This document shows, one piece after another, positions 7,495 through 16,453 of a stretch of 40,243 nt of DNA. Under the pieces are notes generated by a model that saw nothing but the letters and a program-made list of their open reading frames with translations, did not search any database and was not told the DNA's origin. Location of the stretch: positions 1 through 40,243 of IMG/VR virus record IMGVR_UViG_3300029893_000025. One strand, 5' to 3'. Source of the DNA: a virus. Position 1 is the first letter of the stretch, and each line of letters starts with the position of its first letter. The position numbers and the translations under genes are program-made.

Positions 7495-9896
7495 TACGTC
7501 CTCCGTTGCCACATCATGTAATCCATGGTCCAACCCGTAAGGTTGGTTATGCCCTCGCTTATTTTGGCCTTAAACTCCACGGATATATACCGGGCCCTTT
7601 TTGAGAAGGCAGAGGGGAATAAGACCCTCTGATTGAGCAGAAGGTCGGACGTGACGCTGGTCTGGGTTGTAAAATCGTCTGTGTATCTCAGAGTCAGGGT
7701 GGCCGCTAGGCCTTGCCCCCCTATGATGTACATATCGCCCCCTACAACGGCGGAGCCGCCCCAATACCTGTCGGTTATGATTTCGGTCTTAGCGGTCCAA
7801 GAGTTGCCCGCAGGGTCATATAAGTACGAGGTCCGGGTGGCAGACGCGTCCCAAAACCCACCCGTCACGTATATATCAGAACCTATGGCTCCGGCAAAAT
7901 GCTCCATCTTGGCCGCGGGCATGTCGGCTATTGCGCTCCAAGAGTCGGCCCCTATGTCGTATTTGTAGCCCCCCGCGCCCAGAGGGGACCCCCCTATCAT
8001 GTACAGCGCGCCGCCAGACTCAGTGAGGGTGCCGAGGATGTTGCCCGCCCCCGGGTGAGAGGTCAAAGAGGCCCAAGCATCGGACAGCACGTCATACTCC
8101 TCTAGCGCGCTGACCTTTAATAGCGCCGTGGTCTGGCCGCCCACTGCGTATATTTTGCCGTTGTAGTATTCCGCCATCAGGAAGTATCTGGCAGTGGGCA
8201 TGGGGGCCATGGTCGTCCACGTGTCTGTTGATGGGGTGTACCTGTAGACCGTATCTCGCGCGGCCCCACCATCGGTGGAGCCGCCGATAATATATATATG
8301 GGTCCCGTCCGTCGCAGAGGCCCCGAAGGCTATAGGTACAGGCATGGCGGTCTTGGTGGCCCAAGAATCGGTAGAGGGGTCGTACTCCTCCACCACATCC
8401 AAATATCCATCACCGGAGGCGTCGTATCCGCCTATAGCGTATATTTTCCCGCCCACCGTCTCTACGTGGACTCCGCGCCGCGGATAAACCATGCTCTCAA
8501 GCACGGCATAGGAGTCTGTAGCCGACTGGTATTTGTGGTTGCGATTGGTGGCGGTTGACGAGGACGCTATTGCACGGCCATACGCCTGATAGTATCGGGG
8601 TGTTTTGAGGCGCATGGGGTCCCCGAGATTGTAGAACTTAGTCTGATAGACCCAGTCCACCAGATTGCCGTCGTCGCCTACGACGCCCTCTGCTGTGGTC
8701 ACGTCGTGCTTATAAACATACCCGTCTATGTTAACAGAAATTATAGCCTTAGCCCCGCTGGCCTCATGATACTGGGCCATGTGCCGAGGCGTGTAATTTG
8801 CTCCCGACCCCATGTAAAACAGATACTCGCTAATTGCGGGGCGTCCGCTCTCGTCCTTGTTGAGGAGGTCGTGGACGAAAACGCGGTCATGCTCTCCGTC
8901 CCCGTCTGAGTCCATTGAAAACCACATCTGGTTTTTCTTAAAATTGTACGCGGCCGACGGGCGGTTGGCCAACGTGGGGTCTATTTTGGTTATGTCGGCC
9001 TTGTAGTTGTAGGTCACATAGTCGGACACGAATTGGGGCCTCAGGTCTGAGCCTATATACGAGGCGCCGTTGTGCCCCAGAAACCACAACTCATTGCCAG
9101 CGCTGGCGAGGCACCCGTCGGATATGAGGCCCTCGTTTTGGGCCAACTGCGTCTGAGAAAAGTCGGCGGTGCTGGTGCCAGAAATGGCGTAGATTGAGTT
9201 ACGCTTGAAGACGACAAGGTGGCCATAGGCCAGACCTATGCCTGTTATTTCGTCTCCATCGGTCAGGCCGCCTATTATGATGTAGTTGTTGCCCGGCCAA
9301 GAATCCGGGTTGGACGATTCGCAGAAGTACAGTTTGTTAGTCCCGTCTCCAGCGGCGAACACGTAATTGTTCCACACTACCAAAAATCGGCACCCCTTGG
9401 GCGGGCTCCCGCCAAGTGGGGCCCCAGTGAAGTTAGCCCCATCGTAGGAAATCTTAAAGGGGTCGTTGGTGCCGTCAAAACCGATGACCATGTCGTTATA
9501 AAAGTCCATGTTCACGCGATTATCAGCCGGGGCAGAGCGGGCGGGCAGGGTCCCGCTGGCGTCAACCCACAGGTCCCCGACCCCACCAGCGTGGGCAAAT
9601 AGCCCGGCGTCGGGGGCTACTATCACGGCCCACCCCGCAGAGAACTTGGCGTGGAAAAGGCCGTGAGTGGCCACGGTTAGATTGTATGGGTCTAAAAAAA
9701 GTTTCTTGGTGCCATCTCTGGGAGTTAGGGCCCCAGAGGCCGCGTTGAAAATAACGTTACGGCAGACCATGGCCTGATTGGTTTTGAGTTCAGGAGGGGA
9801 TATGCGGGTGTTCCAACCCCCGCCTAGGTCGGTGTGGAGAGGGGTGGACAGGAGAAATTTATTCCTGTAATTGCTTACGACCTCGTCCGCTTTCAT
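7494..9896 (-). CDS. Tail nozzle / tubular-B-like protein with inserted Kelch propeller, 800 aa
   Basis: The gene directly follows the adaptor-like gene, the usual order of T7 gp11-gp12 type tail genes. Residues 1-440 are beta-rich and resemble nozzle/stabilisation proteins of podoviruses (LGGGWNTRISPPELKTNQA, then a WNNYVFAAGDGTNKLYF region). About residues 455-735 hold six Kelch blades, each with an IYxIGG-like core (IYAIGG, IYIIGG, IYAVGG, LYMIGG, IYVTGG, MYIIGG) and a DxWxxxxxMP-type strand. The last 50 residues (RARYISVEFKAKISEGITNL) return to the nozzle-like fold, so the propeller looks inserted. Kelch propellers bind proteins or glycans, so a role in receptor contact is a reasonable inference. 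Confidence 0.75.
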   Translation of the reverse strand: MKADEVVSNYRNKFLLSTPLHTDLGGGWNTRISPPELKTNQAMVCRNVIFNAASGALTPRDGTKKLFLDPYNLTVATHGLFHAKFSAGWAVIVAPDAGLFAHAGGVGDLWVDASGTLPARSAPADNRVNMDFYNDMVIGFDGTNDPFKISYDGANFTGAPLGGSPPKGCRFLVVWNNYVFAAGDGTNKLYFCESSNPDSWPGNNYIIIGGLTDGDEITGIGLAYGHLVVFKRNSIYAISGTSTADFSQTQLAQNEGLISDGCLASAGNELWFLGHNGASYIGSDLRPQFVSDYVTYNYKADITKIDPTLANRPSAAYNFKKNQMWFSMDSDGDGEHDRVFVHDLLNKDESGRPAISEYLFYMGSGANYTPRHMAQYHEASGAKAIISVNIDGYVYKHDVTTAEGVVGDDGNLVDWVYQTKFYNLGDPMRLKTPRYYQAYGRAIASSSTATNRNHKYQSATDSYAVLESMVYPRRGVHVETVGGKIYAIGGYDASGDGYLDVVEEYDPSTDSWATKTAMPVPIAFGASATDGTHIYIIGGSTDGGAARDTVYRYTPSTDTWTTMAPMPTARYFLMAEYYNGKIYAVGGQTTALLKVSALEEYDVLSDAWASLTSHPGAGNILGTLTESGGALYMIGGSPLGAGGYKYDIGADSWSAIADMPAAKMEHFAGAIGSDIYVTGGFWDASATRTSYLYDPAGNSWTAKTEIITDRYWGGSAVVGGDMYIIGGQGLAATLTLRYTDDFTTQTSVTSDLLLNQRVLFPSAFSKRARYISVEFKAKISEGITNLTGWTMDYMMWQRRT

Positions 9897-10573
9897 TAGA
9901 AAGAGTCCTCAAGGAATCCCTCTACGAACTCATGCCCGCCTGTGTTAAGGCGGCCCAGATTACCGAGTATGCGATTAAGGCGCGCCTCAGATGACCGAGC
10001 ATAGTTCTCATAGTCGCCGGAGGGCCCCTTTGAGAGCGCGTAGTAGGTGGCCTTGTCTATAATATACCCCATGTGCGGGTTGAGGAACAAAACCTCATCG
10101 GAGTCGGAGGCGTAGTCCGGCAGAAAACTGTGGTACTTGGCCTCTATCGCTATGCCCCCGGGGAACGTGGGGGATATGGTCAGATGGAACGCTTTATTGG
10201 TGTCGTCCATGTTCTGGAACACATCAAAAAGCACGTCCGGGGGGGCGCTTGAATTTAGGGGGTCCCACCCTACTATAAACTCAAAGGTGGACAGGTCTTT
10301 CGGGGAAAACGTGGTGGACTCATATCCAGAGGTGGTGGCCCGGAGCGACTTGAGTCTGGAAAAATCAGAGGGCAGGGCCTTGGTCTTTTCGTTGGCGGAG
10401 AAAGACAGGGTCGCGGTTTTGATAAAGATGTCCTTCTTCAACGTCATTATAGCGTTGAAAAGGTCGTCTTTGGCGTCGTTTATGTAGGAGTTGAGTTCCA
10501 CGTCTGACCAGAAGCCCTCCGTGTCCTCGCCTATGCGATACCTAATCCTTGTCCGTATCTGAGAGAGATTCAT
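9896..10573 (-). CDS. Head-tail adaptor / tail tubular A-like protein, 225 aa
   Basis: The N-terminal motif MNLSQIRTRIRYRIGEDTEGFWSDVELNSYINDAKDDL is typical of podovirus adaptor (connector) proteins of the T7 gp11 / P22 gp4-like group, with a helical bundle followed by a beta-rich middle. The size fits that group (190-230 aa). Its stop shares a base with the ATG of the nozzle gene. In the virion it should form a ring below the portal and join it to the nozzle. Neighbourhood and motif agree, but no homology search was possible. Confidence 0.7.
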   Translation of the reverse strand: MNLSQIRTRIRYRIGEDTEGFWSDVELNSYINDAKDDLFNAIMTLKKDIFIKTATLSFSANEKTKALPSDFSRLKSLRATTSGYESTTFSPKDLSTFEFIVGWDPLNSSAPPDVLFDVFQNMDDTNKAFHLTISPTFPGGIAIEAKYHSFLPDYASDSDEVLFLNPHMGYIIDKATYYALSKGPSGDYENYARSSEARLNRILGNLGRLNTGGHEFVEGFLEDSF

Positions 10574-11034
10574 TAAAGCCTCCCATCGGGGAAAGCGCGG
10601 GAGCCGCGGTTGGACACATAGTCGTATATCTCCCCGGCCTCATATGCGGCCCTATCGGCCTTCTGGGCGAGGGCCCGGGCCTCTGCCTCATCCTCCCGCT
10701 TCTGCGGGGCATACATCAACTCTTTTTCGTCGCGATATCTGCGCGCATCCATCCGATACAACTCGTGCCACAGTCTTTCATCAAGGTGGCTGGTGTACAT
10801 TATCGGGTAGTGGCAGTCGTGGTATTGGATATACCTGTCAGACAACTCTGGTATACGCCTCTCCTCAAAAACCCCCGGCGCGGCCTGAATAAAGCGTATC
10901 GGCTTCATCAGACCGCGCCTATCCTTGGCTTTCCCCTCAAGAATCCACTTCCGGCGCTCGTAGGACCACCTTACACGGAGGTTCTTATCAAACGCCTTGA
11001 GGCGGCGAGAAAAGCCAAGGGGCGGGGTTCTCAT
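10573..11034 (-). CDS. Hypothetical head/tail-region protein, 153 aa
   Basis: A charged, Arg/Glu/Tyr-rich soluble protein with no signal or membrane segment. It contains ELSDRYIQYHD, and a similar DRYIQYRD stretch occurs in the 448-aa protein of the packaging region, which may mark a shared interaction motif. It lies between a secreted-looking 134-aa protein and the adaptor, with stop and start overlapping at 10573. A completion or core protein is plausible but not shown. Confidence 0.55.
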   Translation of the reverse strand: MRTPPLGFSRRLKAFDKNLRVRWSYERRKWILEGKAKDRRGLMKPIRFIQAAPGVFEERRIPELSDRYIQYHDCHYPIMYTSHLDERLWHELYRMDARRYRDEKELMYAPQKREDEAEARALAQKADRAAYEAGEIYDYVSNRGSRAFPDGRL

Positions 11035-11037
11035 GGG

Positions 11038-11442
11038 TTACTCGCAGGCCGCCGACTTGTTGGTTATCAGGGCCCAATCGCCCACCGCTGTTCCGGTGGA
11101 TATACACACGCCTGCGGTGGTGCAATCGGAGCACGGGACTATGCCGACCTGAGTGTCGGACGGGTCCAGCGCCACAATCTCAGCCGCGGTGAGCGCGGTC
11201 CCGTTGTACGACAGGACGCCCGCGACGTTCTGGAGACGCACGGGAGCGTAGCCGGGGTCGTTAAGGACCACGGTGGGCTTGGTCGCGTTGACGCCAACGC
11301 GGACCGTAGCCATAGACGAACTGGAAACGGCCACATTGGTCGCGAACACATTGGTGGCCCTATCCAGAGCCTCAACCTCCGCCTGCGCGAACGCAAACGA
11401 GGTGGTGGCGCACATGCAGAGCGCCAGAAGTATCTTCTTCAT
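11038..11442 (-). CDS. Predicted exported protein with signal peptide, 134 aa
   Basis: The N-terminus MKKILLALCMCATTSFAFAQ is a clear Sec signal peptide (basic n-region, hydrophobic h-region, AFA-Q cleavage). The mature part is Thr/Val/Ala-rich with four cysteines near the end (PCSDCTTAGVC and a final C), which could form disulfides outside the cytoplasm. It sits in the head-completion cluster, where secreted proteins are not expected. Possible roles are envelope modification or superinfection exclusion, or a decoration protein with an atypical leader. No family is recognised. Confidence 0.6.
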   Translation of the reverse strand: MKKILLALCMCATTSFAFAQAEVEALDRATNVFATNVAVSSSSMATVRVGVNATKPTVVLNDPGYAPVRLQNVAGVLSYNGTALTAAEIVALDPSDTQVGIVPCSDCTTAGVCISTGTAVGDWALITNKSAACE

Positions 11443-11918
11443 TATTTCTCCTCCTTGTCTTTCTTCTGGGCGCTTTTTTCGGCGCTGTTTTTCTCAGCAG
11501 GGGAAGGGCTCTGGGCCGGGGCCTTGGGGGCCGCCATGGTGCCGCGCTTGAGGTTGCGGTCTCTGAGCATTATCTCCTGCGCTATGTCTTCCGAAACCAG
11601 CACGAAGCCGCCGGGCATGATGAGATATTCTTTGGCGTCGTACATGGTCACAGATTTGGTTTTGCCGGGATTCTCCACCCGGACTATCCCCACGCATTTG
11701 GTGCCGGGGTCGGCCTTCATTTCCCCCTCAATTTTTTCCACGGGGATGATGTGAAGAAACCTGTCTCCCACGGGGGAGAACACGCTGGCGTCAGAAAGGT
11801 GTTTGGCTATCTCAGAGGCCACAAGCCTCATGTCGCCGGGGGCGAAATCGTAGGCTCTGCCCGCGAACATCCCGGTATAGTGCTTCTTGGTCTTGTTTTT
11901 AATCCCTACAAGTATCAT
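11442..11918 (-). CDS. Hypothetical virion-region protein with charged tail, 158 aa
   Basis: It begins MILVGIKNKTKKHYTGMFAG and is beta-rich to about residue 125, followed by a low-complexity Ala/Pro/Lys/Glu tail (KAPAQSPSPAEKNS...). It is the first gene after the major capsid gene and beyond the hairpin at 11940-11964. Position and size fit a head-tail joining or head completion protein, but no signature supports a specific name. Confidence 0.55.
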   Translation of the reverse strand: MILVGIKNKTKKHYTGMFAGRAYDFAPGDMRLVASEIAKHLSDASVFSPVGDRFLHIIPVEKIEGEMKADPGTKCVGIVRVENPGKTKSVTMYDAKEYLIMPGGFVLVSEDIAQEIMLRDRNLKRGTMAAPKAPAQSPSPAEKNSAEKSAQKKDKEEK

Positions 11919-11939
11919 CTCGTCTCCTTGTCTAGTATC

Positions 11940-11964
11940 GGGGGCGGGTTTTTACCCCGCCCCC
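11940..11964 (-). terminator. Strong GC hairpin after the major capsid gene
   Basis: A 9-bp perfect stem (11940-11948 with 11956-11964) and a 7-nt loop lie in the 60-nt gap between the capsid stop and the next gene. There is no clear U-run on the minus strand. It may act as a partial terminator or as an mRNA 3' end stabiliser that raises capsid expression. Confidence 0.5.
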
Positions 11965-11978
11965 TCTACCAGTTCAGA

Positions 11979-13265
11979 CTACACGTTCTGTATGCTCTCC
12001 AGCGAGTCGCCCGTGGCGAGATTTATCCCACTCATGACGAAGCACGTATTGGGAGCGTCGCAGACGTAGTTGTCAAAGACGCGGTAACGAGCCTCGTACG
12101 CGTCCTTGCCAGCCACGCGCAGGAGAATCTTCCCGTCGTCGTCCGCCCACTCACCCTCGGTCAGGTGGTAGCGGAACATCTGCGAGTCGTCCACGCCGAA
12201 TATCATCCCGTAGGGGCAGTCCCTATCGGTCTTCATCGGGACCTCGGCGTACTCTATGTCAAAGTCCAGAGCCGCGCCCTTGAAGCCGCCATCCGGCTTC
12301 TTGGCCCACTCGTTCTGGTACTGGCGGAACGAGGAGAGCAGGGCGAGGTACGCCCGACGCACCGAGTGATGGGCCCACATGGCCTTTATGGAGCCATTGC
12401 CCTTCTGTTCGGCGGCGTCAAACGCCTGCTGGATTTTGGTCAGCGACAGGTCGCCAACGGGACTCGCGGCATGCGCCTTGAGGATGGGGTACGTGGTCCT
12501 GCTGTTGCCGAAGTAGGTGGCCACGTAAGTGCCATCGTCTATGAGACCGGGGAGGCCCATGACTTCCTTGCCGTAAGCGGTGTCATCCACGGAGGTGCTT
12601 CCCGTGGTGGCGCACCGAACGACGAACACATTGTCGTCCAGCGTGACCGCGCTGTCCACGGTGATGGACGCGAGGTCGGCCGCTATGGCGGTTATGGTGC
12701 GAACCGCCACCAGAACGCCCGCGGCGCTAATGAAGGCGATTATGTCCCCGACGCGCAGGAAGCGCGCGCCGTTGTTGGCATTGGCGAAGCCGCCGGAGGC
12801 GTCAACCGTGACCGTGGTGGAGTTAGTGATGGCTCCGTTCACGAGGCACAGTATGCCGTTGCCGTAGGACCATAACTGACGGTTGATTTCCCGGCCCACG
12901 TCCTTGGCGCTCCTGCTGATTTCCTCGTCAACCGCCTTGCGGAAGGCGCCCTTGGAGGTCTGCGACTGCTTCATGGCCTGCGAGGTTAACTGAATCCGGC
13001 CGTAGTTGAAACGGAACGGGATGGCCATGCTGATGTACTGCTGGGCCCCGGCGGTGGGGAGGTTCGCGCCCTCAGCCACGGCACCGACGCCGACGTTGCG
13101 GCCGATGTGAAGCGGATAAACGACCTGACGGCCGTCCACGCTCATATCGCCACCGGAGCGCTTCTGGAAGTGCTCCTTAACCTTCACCCGCTGATTGACG
13201 AGTTCCGGGAGTTTGTCAACGTAAAACTCCTTGAGGACCTTATCAAACGTACTCGTGCTCTGCAT
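11979..13265 (-). CDS. Major capsid protein, 428 aa
   Basis: It directly follows a scaffold-like gene in the canonical portal-scaffold-capsid order. The sequence has the look of HK97-fold capsid proteins of podoviruses: an N-terminal helix STFDKVLKEFYVDKLPELVN, an E-loop-like region with GGDMSVDGRQVVYPLHI, and a beta-rich P-domain/A-domain with IQLTSQAMKQS. The length fits. A 9-bp hairpin lies just after its stop. Fold assignment is from sequence style and context, not from a search. Confidence 0.8.
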   Translation of the reverse strand: MQSTSTFDKVLKEFYVDKLPELVNQRVKVKEHFQKRSGGDMSVDGRQVVYPLHIGRNVGVGAVAEGANLPTAGAQQYISMAIPFRFNYGRIQLTSQAMKQSQTSKGAFRKAVDEEISRSAKDVGREINRQLWSYGNGILCLVNGAITNSTTVTVDASGGFANANNGARFLRVGDIIAFISAAGVLVAVRTITAIAADLASITVDSAVTLDDNVFVVRCATTGSTSVDDTAYGKEVMGLPGLIDDGTYVATYFGNSRTTYPILKAHAASPVGDLSLTKIQQAFDAAEQKGNGSIKAMWAHHSVRRAYLALLSSFRQYQNEWAKKPDGGFKGAALDFDIEYAEVPMKTDRDCPYGMIFGVDDSQMFRYHLTEGEWADDDGKILLRVAGKDAYEARYRVFDNYVCDAPNTCFVMSGINLATGDSLESIQNV

Positions 13266-13288
13266 ATCTTGTCTCCTTGCTGGCTTGG

Positions 13289-14089
13289 TTACTCTGCCCT
13301 AAGTTTGGCCCAAGCCGCGTCCAGCCGCTCCTCATCAGAGAGTTTCCTCTCCTTTGAAATCGGGGCGGGTATTCCGCCAGTCGGGAGGGGCTGTTGTATC
13401 TTCTCCACTTTGGCCTTTATGCCGGAAGCCTCGGAGACCTCTTTCTTCGCCAGTTTGGCGCCGAAATTCTCCTGCAACCGCTTAATAGCCTCACCGATGA
13501 CTCCCGGGTCGCGGTCAATGAACCGCTCATGGAGTTCCTCGTTGGTGGATATCACAGACGCCACAAGGTCCAGAAAACCCTTCTTCTGGCCTTCGTCCTT
13601 GACGCCGATGGTGTCGCAATACTTCGCGACCTCATCCTCCATCTTGGACACGTAGCGCTGATTAGCCTTCTCCTCTCTGGCCCTATACGCTTCTATGACG
13701 CTGAGATGTTCGTCGGAGAACTTGTCAAGTTTCCCCAGACCGGGAACAACCTGTTTCAGGTAATCCACGAACTTCTTATCGTCGTCGGATAGGGCTGGCG
13801 CGGCCTGTTCCTCTTTAGGAGCAGGCTTTATTTTGGCGCTTAGGTCCTCGTATTTACCGAGTGACTTATAGCGCTCATACTCCTTTTTCATGTCGGACAT
13901 TTCCTTGGTCCGCATGTGGAGTATTTTGTTTACTTCTTCTTCCGTATACGTCTTGCCCCCGGCAGTAACGCCGCCGTCGGTCGTCGGCTCGGGCTTGGAC
14001 TCAGGTACGGAAACCTGTTCCTCAGACCCGGGCTGGCTTTCGGTGGAAGGCGTCTCCACCTGTTCTTTTACGCCCTCTGCTTCTTCCAT
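13289..14089 (-). CDS. Capsid scaffolding protein, 266 aa
   Basis: A highly charged, Glu/Lys-rich, largely helical protein with an acidic low-complexity N-terminus (residues 1-45, Glu/Pro/Ser) and coiled-coil stretches (MKKEYERYKSLGKYEDLSAK, EAYRAREEKANQRYVSKM). The basic-acidic C-terminal helix ends DEERLDAAWAKLRAE, the part that usually binds the coat protein. It lies between portal and capsid, and its ATG shares a base with the portal stop. Composition and position are typical for scaffolds. No protease motif is seen. Confidence 0.75.
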   Translation of the reverse strand: MEEAEGVKEQVETPSTESQPGSEEQVSVPESKPEPTTDGGVTAGGKTYTEEEVNKILHMRTKEMSDMKKEYERYKSLGKYEDLSAKIKPAPKEEQAAPALSDDDKKFVDYLKQVVPGLGKLDKFSDEHLSVIEAYRAREEKANQRYVSKMEDEVAKYCDTIGVKDEGQKKGFLDLVASVISTNEELHERFIDRDPGVIGEAIKRLQENFGAKLAKKEVSEASGIKAKVEKIQQPLPTGGIPAPISKERKLSDEERLDAAWAKLRAE

Positions 14090-16131
14090 TATGCCTCCAT
14101 TTGAGGGGCGGCTCCCTGAGACATCTGCATGTTGCCCATCTGCTGGGCGAACATCTGCTTATGCTCAATTATGTGCCGCTCCCACAAAATTCTCATCTCG
14201 TCCTGCAACTGCCAGAAATCCTCCGACTTGGCGAATTTCATGTGCATGGAGAGGTGGACATGGTGGTTGTCTATATCTGCTCGGAGTCTGGTTATGCCAG
14301 ACTCAAGAAATGTTTTTTCCTCCCTGATGGCGTCGTTAACGTCGTCCTCAAGGGTCTTGGAGAAATCTTTGGCATGAAAACTATCCATCAGTTTCATGCG
14401 CGTCGCGATATCGCTGGGGTCTATAAGGCCGCGCTCCAGCAGTTGGCCCGCTATAAGTTGCTTATGGGCCTCTGACCTCGGGGAAGACGAGCCGGGTTCT
14501 ACGCGTATATCGTATGAACCGCGGAGGTCGGCGCGGTCAAACTGCTCCTGCTTCCACTTGCCGCTCGGGTCTTTGAAAACGCGGGTCCTTTTTTCGGTGG
14601 CGTATTCGCGCCACACATCAAGGAACATGCGTGCAACCTTCTTTTTGGAGTTCTCGTAGTTGCGAATCATCCGGGTAAATCGGCCGATGGCACGCTCTTT
14701 CAGGAGTTCAAGGCCGCCGAGGGTGGGAACGTTCGGCGGAACCTCGCCCTTAAGGATGTCGTAGGTGGACGCTAGTTCCTCAAAATCCCGGTCTATCTTC
14801 TCAAGCCACCGGAAAACGGACTGGGTTAGTTCCACGCCACCGAGGCGCTCGGGTTTCGCGTTGGCGGTGTTTGAGTCGTTGTACCTGACTATCTCGCCCG
14901 GCTCTCCAGAAATGTTCTCTATTCCGCAGGACTCAGGCAGTAGCCATACAGGGTTGGAGGTCCGGTGCAAAGCCAACTGGAGGAACGCCTCAAGTTTATT
15001 GCGCTGAATCTGTTTGTGTACGAGGTCATCAACGATTGACTTCGCAAAAAGGCGCCGCGGGGTGGCCTGCTGGAAATAGTGGACTATTGGTATAAACGGG
15101 GCCCCGTCGGAACGGTGATACTCAAGGGGGCCGCCAGACAGTTCCACGTCGTTACAGACAAACCCGTGGTACCCCTCAGGCATAGTGGCGGAGGCTGGGA
15201 TGAAAACCTCCCAGATAGTAACCTGTTCGTCTTTGTTCTGGCCGCCGTACTCGGAACTGTTGCCGAACCCAGAGTCTCCGCTGTTGGTCACATAAGCGAG
15301 GCTCTGGTAGTAATACTGGCCAAGATTATTAGTGTTGCCCTGCGGCTTTATGTCTTTGGCCTTATCTCCCCATCTCTGCTTCACGATGGTGATAGGATAG
15401 GTCCGGCACCGCATAACATAGGGTTGCTTATCAAAGTCCTCAACGGAGAGGTCGCAGTAAACCTCAAAGGGCGGAAGCACCTCGGCCTTCACCCGGCCGC
15501 GGGGTTTCGCCACCTTTGTCCCGGTGTCCTGAATATCCTGAGACCCACATTGGGGGCAGATTCCCTCACCGAATTCATGCGCCTCGCCGCTAAAGCCGCA
15601 AGCCGGGCAGGCCCACATAGGCATTTCAACGGAGCCGTACTTCATGTCGTTGTCGTAGTAGACGTAAACGAACGCATTTCCGGTGAGTATAAACCAGATA
15701 TTGAGTTTGTCCTCAAGTTCCTGTATCCCGCTCTCGTCCTCGCAGATGTCGTAAACGGCGTTGGCCACGTCTGCGGTGGCGACGTCGTCGGGAGAGTTTG
15801 TGGAGGGGGAGAACACCATGGTGGGGCGGACCTGAGAGAGGACGGACGCGATGGTGTCCGACGTGGACGCGAAACGATTTGTGATGGGGGTCGGCATCCA
15901 CTCGGGGAGATTCGGCTTGACCCATTTGCGACTCTTGTTGTCGTATTTTATCCACTGCTTCCCGATGTAGAATAGAGTGTTCCGGTACCAGACGCGCTCT
16001 ATGCCGTAGCGGAGATATTGTACCTCTCCGACACGCTGTTTAACAAAAGCAACGGCGTCAAAGTCTGACGCCGATACTTCTTTTTCGCCGCTATTTACCT
16101 CGGCAGAGGTGTCTTTTACAGGAAAATCCAT
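14089..16131 (-). CDS. Portal protein with zinc-ribbon insertion, 680 aa
   Basis: The length and order (terminase, then portal, scaffold, capsid) mark the portal ring protein. Features include a YRNTLFYIGKQWI helix near residue 50, KLNIWFILTGNAFVYVYYD (about 142-160), and a long C-terminal helical region (DILKGEVPPNVPTLGGLELL). A zinc-ribbon-like insertion has CPAC at 175-178 and CPQC at 192-195. This is not part of the basic portal fold and probably sits in the wing. The portal ring of 12 subunits forms the DNA channel and binds terminase and adaptor. It starts 3 nt after the stop of the 93-aa gene. Confidence 0.85.
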   Translation of the reverse strand: MDFPVKDTSAEVNSGEKEVSASDFDAVAFVKQRVGEVQYLRYGIERVWYRNTLFYIGKQWIKYDNKSRKWVKPNLPEWMPTPITNRFASTSDTIASVLSQVRPTMVFSPSTNSPDDVATADVANAVYDICEDESGIQELEDKLNIWFILTGNAFVYVYYDNDMKYGSVEMPMWACPACGFSGEAHEFGEGICPQCGSQDIQDTGTKVAKPRGRVKAEVLPPFEVYCDLSVEDFDKQPYVMRCRTYPITIVKQRWGDKAKDIKPQGNTNNLGQYYYQSLAYVTNSGDSGFGNSSEYGGQNKDEQVTIWEVFIPASATMPEGYHGFVCNDVELSGGPLEYHRSDGAPFIPIVHYFQQATPRRLFAKSIVDDLVHKQIQRNKLEAFLQLALHRTSNPVWLLPESCGIENISGEPGEIVRYNDSNTANAKPERLGGVELTQSVFRWLEKIDRDFEELASTYDILKGEVPPNVPTLGGLELLKERAIGRFTRMIRNYENSKKKVARMFLDVWREYATEKRTRVFKDPSGKWKQEQFDRADLRGSYDIRVEPGSSSPRSEAHKQLIAGQLLERGLIDPSDIATRMKLMDSFHAKDFSKTLEDDVNDAIREEKTFLESGITRLRADIDNHHVHLSMHMKFAKSEDFWQLQDEMRILWERHIIEHKQMFAQQMGNMQMSQGAAPQMEA

Positions 16132-16134
16132 GTG

Positions 16135-16416
16135 TTATTTGAATTTGACTTCTTTCAGTTCAAGTGTTATCCGGTTACCGTCTTTGGTTTTTTCAACCCG
16201 GGAAACTTCCGCCTTGAACTCCACGTCAACATCCTTCCCGAGTTCGGGGGCCTTCTCTTTGCACTTCACGGTGACGGACGGGAACCACTCGTCTGATGGC
16301 TTGACGCCTTCCATGGCGCCGCTTTTTTCTTTCAGTGAAACCCATTTGCCGAAGGCTTTGTCTACGCGCTCCTCGGTCTCCTGCTCGTCGGACTTCTTTT
16401 CTTTTTCGTCTTTCAT
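16135..16416 (-). CDS. Small charged protein at the head of the portal operon, 93 aa
   Basis: The product is Lys/Glu-rich (MKDEKEKKSDEQETEERVD) with a beta-rich C-terminal half (VTVKCKEKAPELG, NRITLELKEVKFK). The ATG is 8 nt after the -10 box of the promoter at 16425-16453, so the predicted mRNA has only about 2 nt of leader: this is effectively leaderless initiation. It is the first gene of the portal-scaffold-capsid transcript. The function is unknown; a portal-associated or small head protein is possible. Confidence 0.6.
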   Translation of the reverse strand: MKDEKEKKSDEQETEERVDKAFGKWVSLKEKSGAMEGVKPSDEWFPSVTVKCKEKAPELGKDVDVEFKAEVSRVEKTKDGNRITLELKEVKFK

Positions 16417-16424
16417 ACCCCACC

Positions 16425-16453
16425 ATTATATCAAAAAGATTTTTCTTTGTCAA
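16425..16453 (-). promoter_or_regulatory. Perfect consensus promoter of the portal/capsid operon
   Basis: Minus strand: TTGACA, 17 nt, TATAAT, preceded by TG (TGA-TATAAT, extended -10). The predicted +1 is at 16418, two bases before the ATG at 16416. Confidence 0.9.

Noticed and set aside
10549-11754. Plus-strand 401-aa open frame
   Set aside because: Antisense to three well-supported late genes with tight junctions; typical shadow in GC-rich DNA. The same holds for 11751-12875 and 15079-15975.
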